A stretch of DNA of 64,000 bases, taken from the NCBI RefSeq assembly GCF_010894455.1, contig NZ_JAAIXY010000009.1:186001-250000 (forward strand), given 5' to 3'. The notes under the pieces were generated by a model. It did not search any database. It had not been told where the DNA came from and was given only the letters and a program-made list of their open reading frames with translations. This document shows, piece after piece, positions 29,857 through 37,847 of the stretch (position 1 is its first letter; the number at the start of each line of letters is the position of its first letter). The stretch comes from Myxococcus eversor. GTDB taxonomy: Bacteria; Myxococcota; Myxococcia; Myxococcales; Myxococcaceae. The translations under genes were made by a program, and so were the position numbers.

Positions 29857-31128
29857 TTAGAAGCGGCAGAGGAACGCGTCGTAGCCGCCGGCGCTGGTGT
29901 TGCCCGCCAGTCCGCCGAAGGTGAGGCCGGTGACGTACGTGTTTCCCGCCGCATCCACGGCCACGCCGCGGCCGATGTCCGAGCGGTTCGTGCCGAGCGT
30001 GCGCGTGCCAATCTTGGTGCCGAGCGCGTCGAAGCGGGAGAGGAACACGTCCTGGGAGCCCGCGTAGGCGTTGCCGTCCAGCGAGGCCGTCGTGTAGCCG
30101 GTCACCTGCACGGTGCCGTTGGGGGCGACCGCGACGCCGAACGCGTAGTCGGTCTGCGTCCCGCCGAGCAGGCGGCTCCACTCGCGGTTGCCCGAAGCGT
30201 CGTAGCGCGCGAGCAGTACGTCGATGGTGCCATTGTTGGTGTTGCCGTCGAGCGTGCCGAACGTGTCTCCCGCGATGTACACGCCGCCGTCCGCGCTCAC
30301 GGCGACGCCCTTGGCGTCGTCGAGGTCGGAGCTGTCAATCTGGCGGACCCACTGCTGGGCGCCGAGGATGTCGAGCTTCATGAGGAACATGTCGGTGCCC
30401 ACGGGCGTGGTGACGCCGTCGAGGCTGCCGAACGTGTTGCCCACCACGTAGACTTCATAGGTGGACGTCACGGCGATGCCGCGCGCCATGTCGCTGCTGG
30501 GCGAGCCGAGCTGCTGGAGCCAGTACGGGTTGCCGCCGTTGTCGTAGAGCGCGACGATGATGTCGTAGTTGTTGGGGTTGCCGCCGTTGGCGAAGCTGCC
30601 GCCGGTGTAGCCGGAGATGAAGACCTTGTCGTGGTCGGCGACGGTGATGCCGGTGGCGAAGTCATCCATCTGCGTGCCGTTCTGCCGCAGCCACTGACGG
30701 TTGCCCTGCGGGTCGTACTGGGCGACGAAGTAGTCGAACCCGCCCGCGTTCACATAGAAGTCGAAGCCGCCGAAGGTGTGGCCGGTGATGTAGACGTTGC
30801 CGGCCGAGTCGGTGGCCACGCCGGTGGCGCGGTCATCCTGCGAGGTGCCGAGCTGGTGGACCCACTGCAACGTGCCTGCGGTGTCGTACTTCGCGAGGAA
30901 GACGTCCGTGCCACCGGCCTTGAGCTCCGGGCCGAGCTGGCTGGAGGTGTGGCCCACGACGTAGACGCTGTTGCCGGAGACGGCGACGGCCTGCGCCTGT
31001 TCATCGATGTTGGCGCCGAGCTGGCGGACCCAGGTTGGGGGAGGAACCTGGGCTTCGGCGGCGGAGGGGGTGCTCAGTGCACAGAAGGCACCGGCCACGG
31101 CGAGCGTGCTCAACAAGGGGTGTTTCAT
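29857..31128 (-). CDS. Secreted SBBP-repeat beta-propeller protein
   Basis: 423 residues. The ATG at 31128 is preferred, with GGAG 8 bases upstream; an ATG at 31140 is in frame. Signal peptide KHPLLSTLAVAGAFCALSTPSAAEA. The rest is about eight repeats of ~50 residues, each with a W-x-x-Q-x-G/R strand (TWVRQLGAN, QWVHQLGTSQDDRATG) and a VYI-TGxTFGG strand. Each closes with a DxFxAxYDxxG turn: the Beta_propeller_4/SBBP (Reelx) pattern of myxobacterial secreted proteins. Ends LCRF. A structural or binding role at the surface or outside the cell; no catalytic residues seen. It has an unusually long leader region with an inverted repeat upstream. Confidence 0.9.
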   Translation of the reverse strand: MKHPLLSTLAVAGAFCALSTPSAAEAQVPPPTWVRQLGANIDEQAQAVAVSGNSVYVVGHTSSQLGPELKAGGTDVFLAKYDTAGTLQWVHQLGTSQDDRATGVATDSAGNVYITGHTFGGFDFYVNAGGFDYFVAQYDPQGNRQWLRQNGTQMDDFATGITVADHDKVFISGYTGGSFANGGNPNNYDIIVALYDNGGNPYWLQQLGSPSSDMARGIAVTSTYEVYVVGNTFGSLDGVTTPVGTDMFLMKLDILGAQQWVRQIDSSDLDDAKGVAVSADGGVYIAGDTFGTLDGNTNNGTIDVLLARYDASGNREWSRLLGGTQTDYAFGVAVAPNGTVQVTGYTTASLDGNAYAGSQDVFLSRFDALGTKIGTRTLGTNRSDIGRGVAVDAAGNTYVTGLTFGGLAGNTSAGGYDAFLCRF

Positions 31129-31177
31129 CTGGGACTCCATTCTCAGTGGGGGAACTGAGCCGTGGAACACGACGGAA

Positions 31178-31317
31178 AATCTGTCACCACGGCAAGTATT
31201 CAAGACCACGGGATGCATGCGCGTGGAAGATGGGTAGTGAAAGACAGCATGGAGCTGTCTTCGACCCGGGCCTGAGTTTTTGTTGACCCTGTTGCATGTG
31301 ACGCGACGTGACAGATT
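31178..31317. promoter_or_regulatory. Leader region of the SBBP gene: 10-bp inverted repeats and a hairpin
   Basis: A perfect 10-bp inverted repeat, aatctgtcac (31178-31187) and gtgacagatt (31308-31317), brackets about 120 bases upstream of the SBBP start. Inside it is a perfect 8-bp stem aagacagc/gctgtctt with a 5-base loop (31241-31261). The two arms could be binding sites for one regulator. The region is relatively AT-rich for this genome. No terminator features. Confidence 0.45.
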
Positions 31318-31383
31318 CAACGTGTAAGGGCTTGGGTGACGAGCGCGGTGTGGCGACTCGGCACGTGGGTTCACGTGGCTCGG

Positions 31384-32085
31384 TCAGGTGAGGCTGAAGG
31401 CGCGTGCGAGCGTCAGCACTTCGACGCGAGTGGCGCCGGCCTCATGCAACGCGGTGGCGGCGGCGCGGGCGGTGGCGCCGGTGGTGAAGACATCGTCGAG
31501 CAGGAGCACTTCGCGCCCCGTGACGTCGGGCGAGGCGGTGAAGGCGTCCGCGACGTTGTCGGAGCGCTCGGCTTCGGTGAGTCCCACCTGCCGCTGTGTC
31601 TCGCGCGTGCGCGTAAGCCAACCCACCGGGGCCTGACGGCCCAGGGACTTCGCCAGCGAGCCCGCGAGCAGTTGGGCCTGGTCGTACTTGCGGGAGCGAT
31701 ACCGGCGCGTGTGGAGGGGCAGGGCGACGACGCGGGTCGGCGCCCGGGAGAGGAAGCTCCGCGCCTCGTCCGCGAGCAGCTCCGCCAGGGGTGCGGCGAG
31801 CTCTGGATGGTCTTCGTACTTGAAGCGATGGATGGCCCGAGCCACGGGGCCCTCGTGGGCGAAGGGAGCCCAGGCGCGAGAGAAGGGCGGCGGGTGGGCA
31901 CGGCAGCGCGGGCATGAAGCGCCAGGGAAGGTGCCGGGCTCCGCGCAGGTGCGGCAGCACCCGGGTGGCAGGCGCTCCACGGCGGTGTCGCAGGTCTCGC
32001 AGAAGAAGGCCCCGGGGCCTGGGAGGACTCGCGCGCAGGCGATGCACGAGGGCGGATAGAGGATGTCCAGCAAGGCGCTCAGCAC
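31384..32085 (-). CDS. comF: ComF family phosphoribosyltransferase-like protein
   Basis: About 233 residues if started at the GTG at 32085 (SALLDILYPPSC); the GTG at 32115 is an alternative, and no good ribosome site picks one. The N-terminal zinc ribbon has CIAC, CETC, CCRTC and CPRC cysteine pairs. RFKYEDHPELAAPLAELL and ALPLHTRRYRSRKYDQAQLLA (motif split over two strands) follow. The PRPP-binding loop is EVLLLDDVFTTGATA. In naturally competent bacteria ComF works with ComFA in moving DNA across the inner membrane. Nothing else of competence is nearby. Divergent from the toxin cassette (128 bases). Confidence 0.85.
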   Translation of the reverse strand: MLSALLDILYPPSCIACARVLPGPGAFFCETCDTAVERLPPGCCRTCAEPGTFPGASCPRCRAHPPPFSRAWAPFAHEGPVARAIHRFKYEDHPELAAPLAELLADEARSFLSRAPTRVVALPLHTRRYRSRKYDQAQLLAGSLAKSLGRQAPVGWLTRTRETQRQVGLTEAERSDNVADAFTASPDVTGREVLLLDDVFTTGATARAAATALHEAGATRVEVLTLARAFSLT

Positions 32086-32213
32086 GAGGTGCGTGCCATG
32101 CAGCGAGGGTGCCACGAGGGCGCCTGTTGACGTGCCGCCGGGTTCCTCGACATCGTTGTGGAGCGCGTGTTGTTCCACGGCGTCCCGATGAACTTCATCC
32201 CAGGGAGACGGAG

Positions 32214-32684
32214 ATGACCGGTGGACGTGTATGGCAGGGGAACTGGAGGGTTCGCCTGTATGCGCGGGTCCGCGAGCGGGGCTACGACTCGCTGACCGCC
32301 TTCGCCGATGCACGGCCCGCCGTCTCGCTGATGGGACTGGCCAACGAGTTGGAGAAGGGCGAGGTCGCCGGCCTTCAGATTCTGAACGTGCTGCGCTCCG
32401 AGGCGGAGGCTCGCGAGCAGGTCACCCGCTTCGTGCGAGATGCGCTGGTGCGCAACATGGCCGAGTACCTTCCAAACGGGTGGCCCGAGGTCATGGACGA
32501 CGAGTCCCGCTTCGTGGTCGCGAAGATGCTGACCTTCTGGTCCACCGACATCCCGGAGACCCACCGCAAGCGCGTCGAGAACGCTCGAGTGACGCTCCGG
32601 ACGTCTCCACCGCCTTCTGGTTGGCGCCCGCTCGGGCCCGACGACGCGCTGCTGTGCACGCTGCTGCCTGATGACGCGGCATGA
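32214..32684 (+). CDS. Unknown gene at the head of the toxin/immunity cassette
   Basis: 156 residues from the ATG at 32214, with GGGAG/GGAG just upstream. No signal peptide, mostly alpha-helical, cytoplasmic. Segments include WQGNWRVRLYARVRERGYDS, SLMGLANELEKGEVAGLQIL and NGWPEVMDDESRFVVAKML. The stop overlaps the toxin start as ATGA (32681-32684), so it is translated with the toxin. I do not recognise the family. Its place before a lipoprotein toxin and its immunity gene recalls the accessory B gene of sitBAI toxin cassettes, but I see no leader and claim no homology. It could be a chaperone, an adaptor or a delivery factor for the toxin. Confidence 0.75.
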   Translation: MTGGRVWQGNWRVRLYARVRERGYDSLTAFADARPAVSLMGLANELEKGEVAGLQILNVLRSEAEAREQVTRFVRDALVRNMAEYLPNGWPEVMDDESRFVVAKMLTFWSTDIPETHRKRVENARVTLRTSPPPSGWRPLGPDDALLCTLLPDDAA

Positions 32685-34171
32685 GCGGGCCCTCACCGAA
32701 TCGCTTGCGTGCTGGCCTCTGGGGGCTTTGCGCCGTTCTCTTCGTGACGGGATGCGGTGGCGTTGAGCCGTCGACTCGCAGGAGCACCTTCCAGCAGCGC
32801 TCCGCACTGCTTGGGCAAGGGGGCACGGAGGCTCGGCATTTTCGCGGACAGCGGAGCGATGCGTTCGATTCGCTGCTTCGTGACGCCGGGCTAGGAGACC
32901 AAGACGCGCGTCCCGTGGCAGGAAGTTCGCTCACGCCGACACACGCTGCGCGACTGCTGGGAGCGCTGACGGGCAAGGACGTGACGCTGGGGCAGTTCCC
33001 GGCACGCGTCGCAGTGGGCTTCATGCTGCGCGAGGTGCTGGACACGGGCGAAGTGTCGCGCGCCGAGTTGGTGCGGCGGGTGGGGAGCTTCACGCAGTTG
33101 GCGGTGCTCCGGCCTGACGGCTGTCTCGCGTGGGTGCGCAGCGGGCAGACGCAGCAGCGAGTGGGTGCTGTGGAGTGGAAGGACGGAGCCTTCCGAGCGG
33201 GCCAGTTCGAACTGGGCGTCTTCTACTCGGGGAAGGGCGGTGTCTTCCGTCAGCTGAATGCACGGCTGGAGGAGACAGGGGGAGGTGCCTTCGCGGACGT
33301 CCATGACGATGCGGACTACGTAAGCCGCACGTTGGACGGAGCTGAAGAGGCTTTCGTCGGGCTGGTGTTAGCGGTCGGGCAGATCTTCTCCACGTCCCCA
33401 ACTGACAACCTCGCGGCGCTGAGCCAGATGCCTGCCGCCGTGGCAGCGCTGCTGGCCTCATCGCCCGAGTACCTGGAGCAATTCCAGTACATGCCGCGCG
33501 GCGAGCAGGTGCAGGCCGTCTCCAAGCTGGTGACGAACCTCATCGCCACCTGGGGCACGGCATCGGCGGCAACTCACACACTGCGCGGTGCGGCGCTTGC
33601 TACGGCCGAGGTGCCGGTGCTGTCGCTGTCCGCCGAGGGCGCGCTCGTCATGGGGCGCGTCGCGGTGCCGGTGGGACGAGCGGCGGCCGTGCTGAGCGGT
33701 GGACCTGGCGCGGCCATCATCCTTCAGAGAGCGAGCACGACGTCGTCGGGGGCCACACCATCGAAGGGGCCTGGACAGTGGGGGCCTGCAAAGGAGTCCA
33801 TGTCCCCCCGTGCGCGGCGCTACCAGGAACAAATCACGGGGCACACTGCCGACGAGGCATACTGGATTGGCGGCGTAGGCAAGGGCAGTGGAGGCGTGAG
33901 TTTCGATGGCTTCGAGAAGGGCGTACTGCTGGAGGCGAAGGGGCCGGGCTATGCCAAGTTCTTCGAGGGGCTTGAACCCAAGAAGTGGTTCCAACATTCG
34001 GGAGCCCAGGCCCTCATTGATCAAGCTCAGAGACAGCTTGGAAAAGCGCGTGGTGCTGGGGCCTCCATCCGGTGGCATGTCGCGGAGGAGCGCGCGGCAG
34101 ATGCCATGCGGCAGTTGCTCGACAACGCGAAAGTCAGGGGAATTGAAGTCGTGCACACTCCGGCTCTTTGA
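32681..34171 (+). CDS. Lipoprotein toxin with C-terminal Tox-REase-5 nuclease domain
   Basis: 496 residues; the ATG overlaps the previous stop. The leader RAGLWGLCAVLFVTGC gives lipidated Cys25. Residues ~30-260 are an unrecognised alpha/beta region (HAARLLGALTGKDVTLGQFP), followed by an Ala/Val/Gly-rich, probably membrane-active stretch at ~290-350 (GALVMGRVAVPVGRAAAVLS). From ~364 comes the Tox-REase-5 pattern: QWGPAKESMSPRARRYQEQI, FDGFEKGVLLEAKGPGY, WHVAEERAADAMRQLL and a final GIEVVHTP. The restriction-endonuclease-fold site is Asp409, Glu418, Lys420. A polymorphic toxin expected to cut DNA or RNA in a competitor; the immunity gene follows. The last part is lower in GC than neighbours. 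Confidence 0.88.
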   Translation: MSGPSPNRLRAGLWGLCAVLFVTGCGGVEPSTRRSTFQQRSALLGQGGTEARHFRGQRSDAFDSLLRDAGLGDQDARPVAGSSLTPTHAARLLGALTGKDVTLGQFPARVAVGFMLREVLDTGEVSRAELVRRVGSFTQLAVLRPDGCLAWVRSGQTQQRVGAVEWKDGAFRAGQFELGVFYSGKGGVFRQLNARLEETGGGAFADVHDDADYVSRTLDGAEEAFVGLVLAVGQIFSTSPTDNLAALSQMPAAVAALLASSPEYLEQFQYMPRGEQVQAVSKLVTNLIATWGTASAATHTLRGAALATAEVPVLSLSAEGALVMGRVAVPVGRAAAVLSGGPGAAIILQRASTTSSGATPSKGPGQWGPAKESMSPRARRYQEQITGHTADEAYWIGGVGKGSGGVSFDGFEKGVLLEAKGPGYAKFFEGLEPKKWFQHSGAQALIDQAQRQLGKARGAGASIRWHVAEERAADAMRQLLDNAKVRGIEVVHTPAL

Positions 34172-34183
34172 GGAGCGCGCCTC

Positions 34184-34948
34184 GTGAACGCTTCACTCAA
34201 GACCGAGAGCTACCCCGAGACCTACTACGCTGGCGCCTACTGGGGTGCGCGTAAGGCGTCGCCCGAGGATTGTGCTCGTCATACCGCGGCATTCCTCAAC
34301 CTTTTGGCCGAGTGTGATCCGTTCCTCGCCCACTGGTACAAGCCGGCCAGGTCCCGGAAGGATGCGCGAAAACACCCCCTCATGCCGCCTGATGTGCCCA
34401 CCCTTACCGAGATGTTCCGGCGAGGCGTGAACCGTGAACCCGGGGGACCCGCCATCGAAGAACTGGGGTTTCGCATTTCGTTCGACAACGGTGGGGACAC
34501 GGGAGATTGCGGGACGCTTCGCATCAATGGCGGCATGGTCTCAGCGGACGTTCCCAATCATTGCGTGCTCTCCCTGCCGTGGCGCGGCTCAAACGCGGAC
34601 AGGGTGCTCACCGCACCAGTGTTGGAGCGCGTTGTTCGCGGCATGCTGTGCTCATGGGAACCCGACTGGGCGTTTGCCACGTCAAATGCATACGAGCGGC
34701 AACACCGCGAACCTGAGTCCGCGCCCTTTTCCTTGGGGTGGATGACGTACCTCTCGAATCGCTTGGGCAGATTGCCGCCACTGCCCTCCCCGGTGCGCAT
34801 CGAGCAGATAGAGGGCAAGGGCACCCTCATCGTCCTCACGCCCGAGCGCTTCACGGCCAGCAACCCGGGACACGTAGCGCTGGCTGAGCAGGTGCGGGAA
34901 CTGCTGGACCGGGCGGGACTGTTGAAGCCGCGTCCGGTCCAATCGTAG
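34184..34948 (+). CDS. Imm52-like immunity protein
   Basis: 254 residues from the GTG at 34184, with GAGGAG at 34170-34175 and 12 bases after the toxin stop. The N-terminus ETYYAGAYWGARKASPEDCA followed by DPFLAHWYKPARSRKDA is the signature of immunity protein 52, the family usually paired with Tox-REase-5. No signal peptide, so it protects in the cytoplasm, where the nuclease acts. Four 60-base lines counted here and in the toxin tail are 57-60% GC against about 70% in the next housekeeping gene, suggesting transfer of the cassette. The convergent gpmI gene ends 21 bases away. Confidence 0.88.
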   Translation: MNASLKTESYPETYYAGAYWGARKASPEDCARHTAAFLNLLAECDPFLAHWYKPARSRKDARKHPLMPPDVPTLTEMFRRGVNREPGGPAIEELGFRISFDNGGDTGDCGTLRINGGMVSADVPNHCVLSLPWRGSNADRVLTAPVLERVVRGMLCSWEPDWAFATSNAYERQHREPESAPFSLGWMTYLSNRLGRLPPLPSPVRIEQIEGKGTLIVLTPERFTASNPGHVALAEQVRELLDRAGLLKPRPVQS

Positions 34949-34969
34949 GAACAAGAGGACCCGGTCAGC

Positions 34970-36511
34970 TCAGGGCAGCACGCCCTGCCGGTTCATCTCC
35001 TTCGACTGGGGCAGGCCCATCACCTTGCACAGCGTGGGGGCGATGTCCGCGAGGATGCCGGGGCGCAGCTTCTGCCCTCGGAACGCCGGGTGGATGAGGT
35101 GGAACGGCACCGGGTTCAACGTGTGCGCGGTGTGCGGCTCGCCCGTGATGGGGTCCACCATCTGCTCGCAGTTGCCATGGTCCGCGGAGATGGCCAGCAC
35201 CCAGCCGTTGCGCTCGCACGCCTTGCCGAGCACGCCCAGGCACTCGTCCACCACGCGCACCGCCTGCATCGCCGCGTCCAGCCGGCCGCTGTGCCCCACC
35301 ATGTCCGGGTTGGCGAAGTTCGCCAGCGCGAAGTCATACGTGCCCGAGTCCAGCCGGCGCACCAGCTCCGCCGTCACCTCGCGCGCCGACATCTCCGGCT
35401 TCAAATCATACGTCTTCACGTCGCGCGGACTGGGCACCAGGTACCGGTCCTCTCCCGGGTAGACGACTTCGCGCCCGCCGTTGAAGAAGAACGTCACGTG
35501 CGCGTACTTCTCTGTCTCCGCCGTGCGGAACTGTCGCAACCCCTGGCGCGACAGCAGCTCCGGGAAGATGTCCTGCGGCTGGTCCGGCGCGAAGGCCACC
35601 GGCAAGTCGAACGTCTCGTCGTACTGAGTCATACAGACGTAGCGCCCCAGGCGCAGTCCACCCCGGTCGAAGTCCTTGAAGCTCGGGTACGCCAGCGCCT
35701 GCGTCAGCTCGCGCGCGCGGTCCGCGCGGAAGTTGAAGAACAGCACCGTGTCCCCATCCTGGATGCGGCCCACCGGAGTCCCGTCCCCGCTGGCCAGCAC
35801 CGTGGGCTTCACGAACTCGTCCGTCACCTTCTCCGCGTACGACGCGCGAATCGCGCTCAGCGCATCCGGAGCCTTGGGCCCTCGGCCGTACACCAGCGCT
35901 TCATACGCGAGCTGCACCCGGTCCCAGCGCTTGTCGCGGTCCATCGCGTAATAGCGCCCGCTCACCGTGGCGATGCGCCCCGTGTGCGTCTCATGGAGGA
36001 AGCGCTCCAGCTCCTCCACGTAGCCCAGCGCGCTCTGCGGCGGCGTGTCGCGCCCATCCAGGAACGCATGCACGTAGACGTGCGGAACGCCCCGCTCCCG
36101 CGCGGCCTTCAGCAGCGCGTATAGGTGCTCCATCGACGAGTGCACGCCGCCCGGAGACACCAACCCCAACAGGTGCAGCGCCTTGCCGTCCGCCTTCACG
36201 CCGTCCATCGCGGCGCGCAGCACCGGGTTCTGTGCCAGCTCCCCGGTCTCCGCCGCTCGGTTGATGCGCACCAGGTCCTGGTAGACGATTCGGCCCGCGC
36301 CGATGTTGGTGTGGCCGACCTCCGAGTTGCCCATCTGCCCCTCGGGCAGGCCCACGGCCAGTCCCGAGGTCTGTAGCTCGGTGAACGGGTAGGGGCTCGT
36401 CAGCTTGTCGAGGTGCGGAGTTCCGGCCAGGAGGATGGCATTCGCCTCTCGCTCGTGACGGATGCCCCAGCCATCCAGAATGCAGAGCAGGACTTTGTGC
36501 GCGGCGGTCAT
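34970..36511 (-). CDS. gpmI: 2,3-bisphosphoglycerate-independent phosphoglycerate mutase
   Basis: 513 residues, full family length, from the ATG at 36511. Alkaline-phosphatase superfamily metal site: LCILDGWGIR with Asp13, and the phospho-serine Ser63 in GQMGNSEVGHTNIGAGRIVY. DGRDTPP, GRYYAMDRDKRWDR and NFANPDMVGHSG, with SADHGNCEQM, supply the remaining metal and substrate residues. Interconverts 3- and 2-phosphoglycerate in glycolysis with two Mn ions. Last gene of the minus-strand run rsfS-rlmH-RtcB-gpmI, with a 93-base gap after the RtcB-like gene. Convergent with the toxin cassette. Confidence 0.97.
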   Translation of the reverse strand: MTAAHKVLLCILDGWGIRHEREANAILLAGTPHLDKLTSPYPFTELQTSGLAVGLPEGQMGNSEVGHTNIGAGRIVYQDLVRINRAAETGELAQNPVLRAAMDGVKADGKALHLLGLVSPGGVHSSMEHLYALLKAARERGVPHVYVHAFLDGRDTPPQSALGYVEELERFLHETHTGRIATVSGRYYAMDRDKRWDRVQLAYEALVYGRGPKAPDALSAIRASYAEKVTDEFVKPTVLASGDGTPVGRIQDGDTVLFFNFRADRARELTQALAYPSFKDFDRGGLRLGRYVCMTQYDETFDLPVAFAPDQPQDIFPELLSRQGLRQFRTAETEKYAHVTFFFNGGREVVYPGEDRYLVPSPRDVKTYDLKPEMSAREVTAELVRRLDSGTYDFALANFANPDMVGHSGRLDAAMQAVRVVDECLGVLGKACERNGWVLAISADHGNCEQMVDPITGEPHTAHTLNPVPFHLIHPAFRGQKLRPGILADIAPTLCKVMGLPQSKEMNRQGVLP

Positions 36512-36604
36512 GCCCGAACCCTAACCACCCGGACGCCGGACGGAGAGTGCAAAAAGCACCGGGCAACCCCGTTTCCAGGCCCAGGTTCCGAGCCCGGGGC
36601 CGCG

Positions 36605-37756
36605 CTACTCCTCGTGGGAGCGCGTCTTGTACGTCAGCACCGGCGCCAGGGTGGCCACCACCCGCACCAGCCCCGCCTCCACCAGGTCCGTCACCACGCG
36701 GTCAATCGGCTTGTACGCGGGCGGCGCCTCCTCGAAGAGCAGGTCCTTGTTCTCACAGACGACGTGACTCTTGAAAGGGGTGCGCGTGAGCGACTCCGCG
36801 GTGAAGCGCTCCTTCATGCGCTCCCGGGCCGCCGTGCGCGTCCACTTGCGGCCCGCGCCATGCGCCAGGCTGTACGCGCTGCCCGTCCCATCTCCCACCG
36901 GCACCACCAGATAACTCAGCGCGCCACGGCTGCCCGGAATCACCACGGGGCCCTCGTCCGAAGGCGCCGCGCCCTTGCGGTGCAGCCACCGCGTGCCCCC
37001 CGTGTCCCGTCGAGGTGTCACGCTGTTGTGGCAGACATCCAACACCCGACGGGCCGGGGCCCCAATGCCATCCAGCACCCGTCGCGCCACCAGTGCCCGG
37101 TTCGCCCGGGCCCACGCCACCGCGTGGTCATGCCGCGCCAGGTACGCTCGCGCCTCGTCCGAGTCCTCCTGCAGCCCGCCCGCCGCGTGGCGGTCCACAT
37201 GGGCCCGGAGAATCGCCTCGCCCAGTCCGCGTGAGCCGGAGTGCACCAGCAGGAGCAACCGGTCCGCCGCCAGCCCCAACGCCGCGAAGCCCTCCGCGTC
37301 GTGCACCACGTCCACCCGTTGCACCTCCGCGAAGTGGTTGCCGCCGCCCACCGTCCCCAGCGCCGCCTCGAACCCGGAGGCCTTCACGCCTTCTTCCGCC
37401 AGGAAGCCTTCCGCGTCTCCGCTCCAGGTCCCTTCGACGTTCAGCTTCGCCGCCCAACGCTCCGCCTTGGCCTTGCGCGACAACATCCCCACGTCCCACA
37501 ACCCCATGCCACAGCCGATGTCGCTGCCCACCAGGTACGGATAGAGGATGCCCTCCGAGGTGAACGCGGCGCCCACCGGCGCGCCCTTGCCGGGGTGCAG
37601 GTCCGGCAGTCCCACCGCGTGACGCATGCCGGGCAGGCGCGCCACCGCCTCGAGTTGCCTCACCGCCTCTCCCTCCACCCAGGATTGCGGCGAGGCGATG
37701 ATGCGGACGGAGGCAGGCGGTGGATTCAGGGGGGCTTCGGTGCCGGCGGTGCTCAT
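36605..37756 (-). CDS. RtcB family RNA ligase
   Basis: 383 residues from the ATG at 37756 (a longer in-frame start at 37867 adds a Pro/Gly-rich, unlikely stretch). All RtcB active-site elements are visible: GSDIGCGM (metal Asp and Cys), GGGNHFAEV (Asn-His), LVHSGSRGLG (His), VCHNSV (His) and LAHGAGRKWTR, whose His carries the guanylate. RtcB joins 2',3'-cyclic phosphate and 5'-OH RNA ends using GTP and Mn. The length and the divergent sequence suit the RtcB-like subfamily linked elsewhere to the rescue factor PrfH, but no prfH is adjacent. Lies between rlmH (91-base gap) and gpmI on the same strand, so possibly co-expressed with ribosome genes. Confidence 0.88.
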   Translation of the reverse strand: MSTAGTEAPLNPPPASVRIIASPQSWVEGEAVRQLEAVARLPGMRHAVGLPDLHPGKGAPVGAAFTSEGILYPYLVGSDIGCGMGLWDVGMLSRKAKAERWAAKLNVEGTWSGDAEGFLAEEGVKASGFEAALGTVGGGNHFAEVQRVDVVHDAEGFAALGLAADRLLLLVHSGSRGLGEAILRAHVDRHAAGGLQEDSDEARAYLARHDHAVAWARANRALVARRVLDGIGAPARRVLDVCHNSVTPRRDTGGTRWLHRKGAAPSDEGPVVIPGSRGALSYLVVPVGDGTGSAYSLAHGAGRKWTRTAARERMKERFTAESLTRTPFKSHVVCENKDLLFEEAPPAYKPIDRVVTDLVEAGLVRVVATLAPVLTYKTRSHEE

Positions 37757-37847
37757 GAGGCCCGTTGACGCCCCCTGTCCGGTGGGCCTGACGCCGCCAG
37801 TCCCAGGCGGCCCGAGAACCACCCCGGGCGCCTGCTCGCCCGGTGGG

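Noticed and set aside
27521..29860. A 779-codon plus-strand open frame opposite the M1 peptidase
   Set aside because: Same antisense artefact; the peptidase on the other strand has a complete zinc site.
36520..36600. gtgc-ttttt-gcac hairpin between the RtcB and gpmI genes
   Set aside because: Stem of only 4 bp with the T run in the loop; not a credible terminator.
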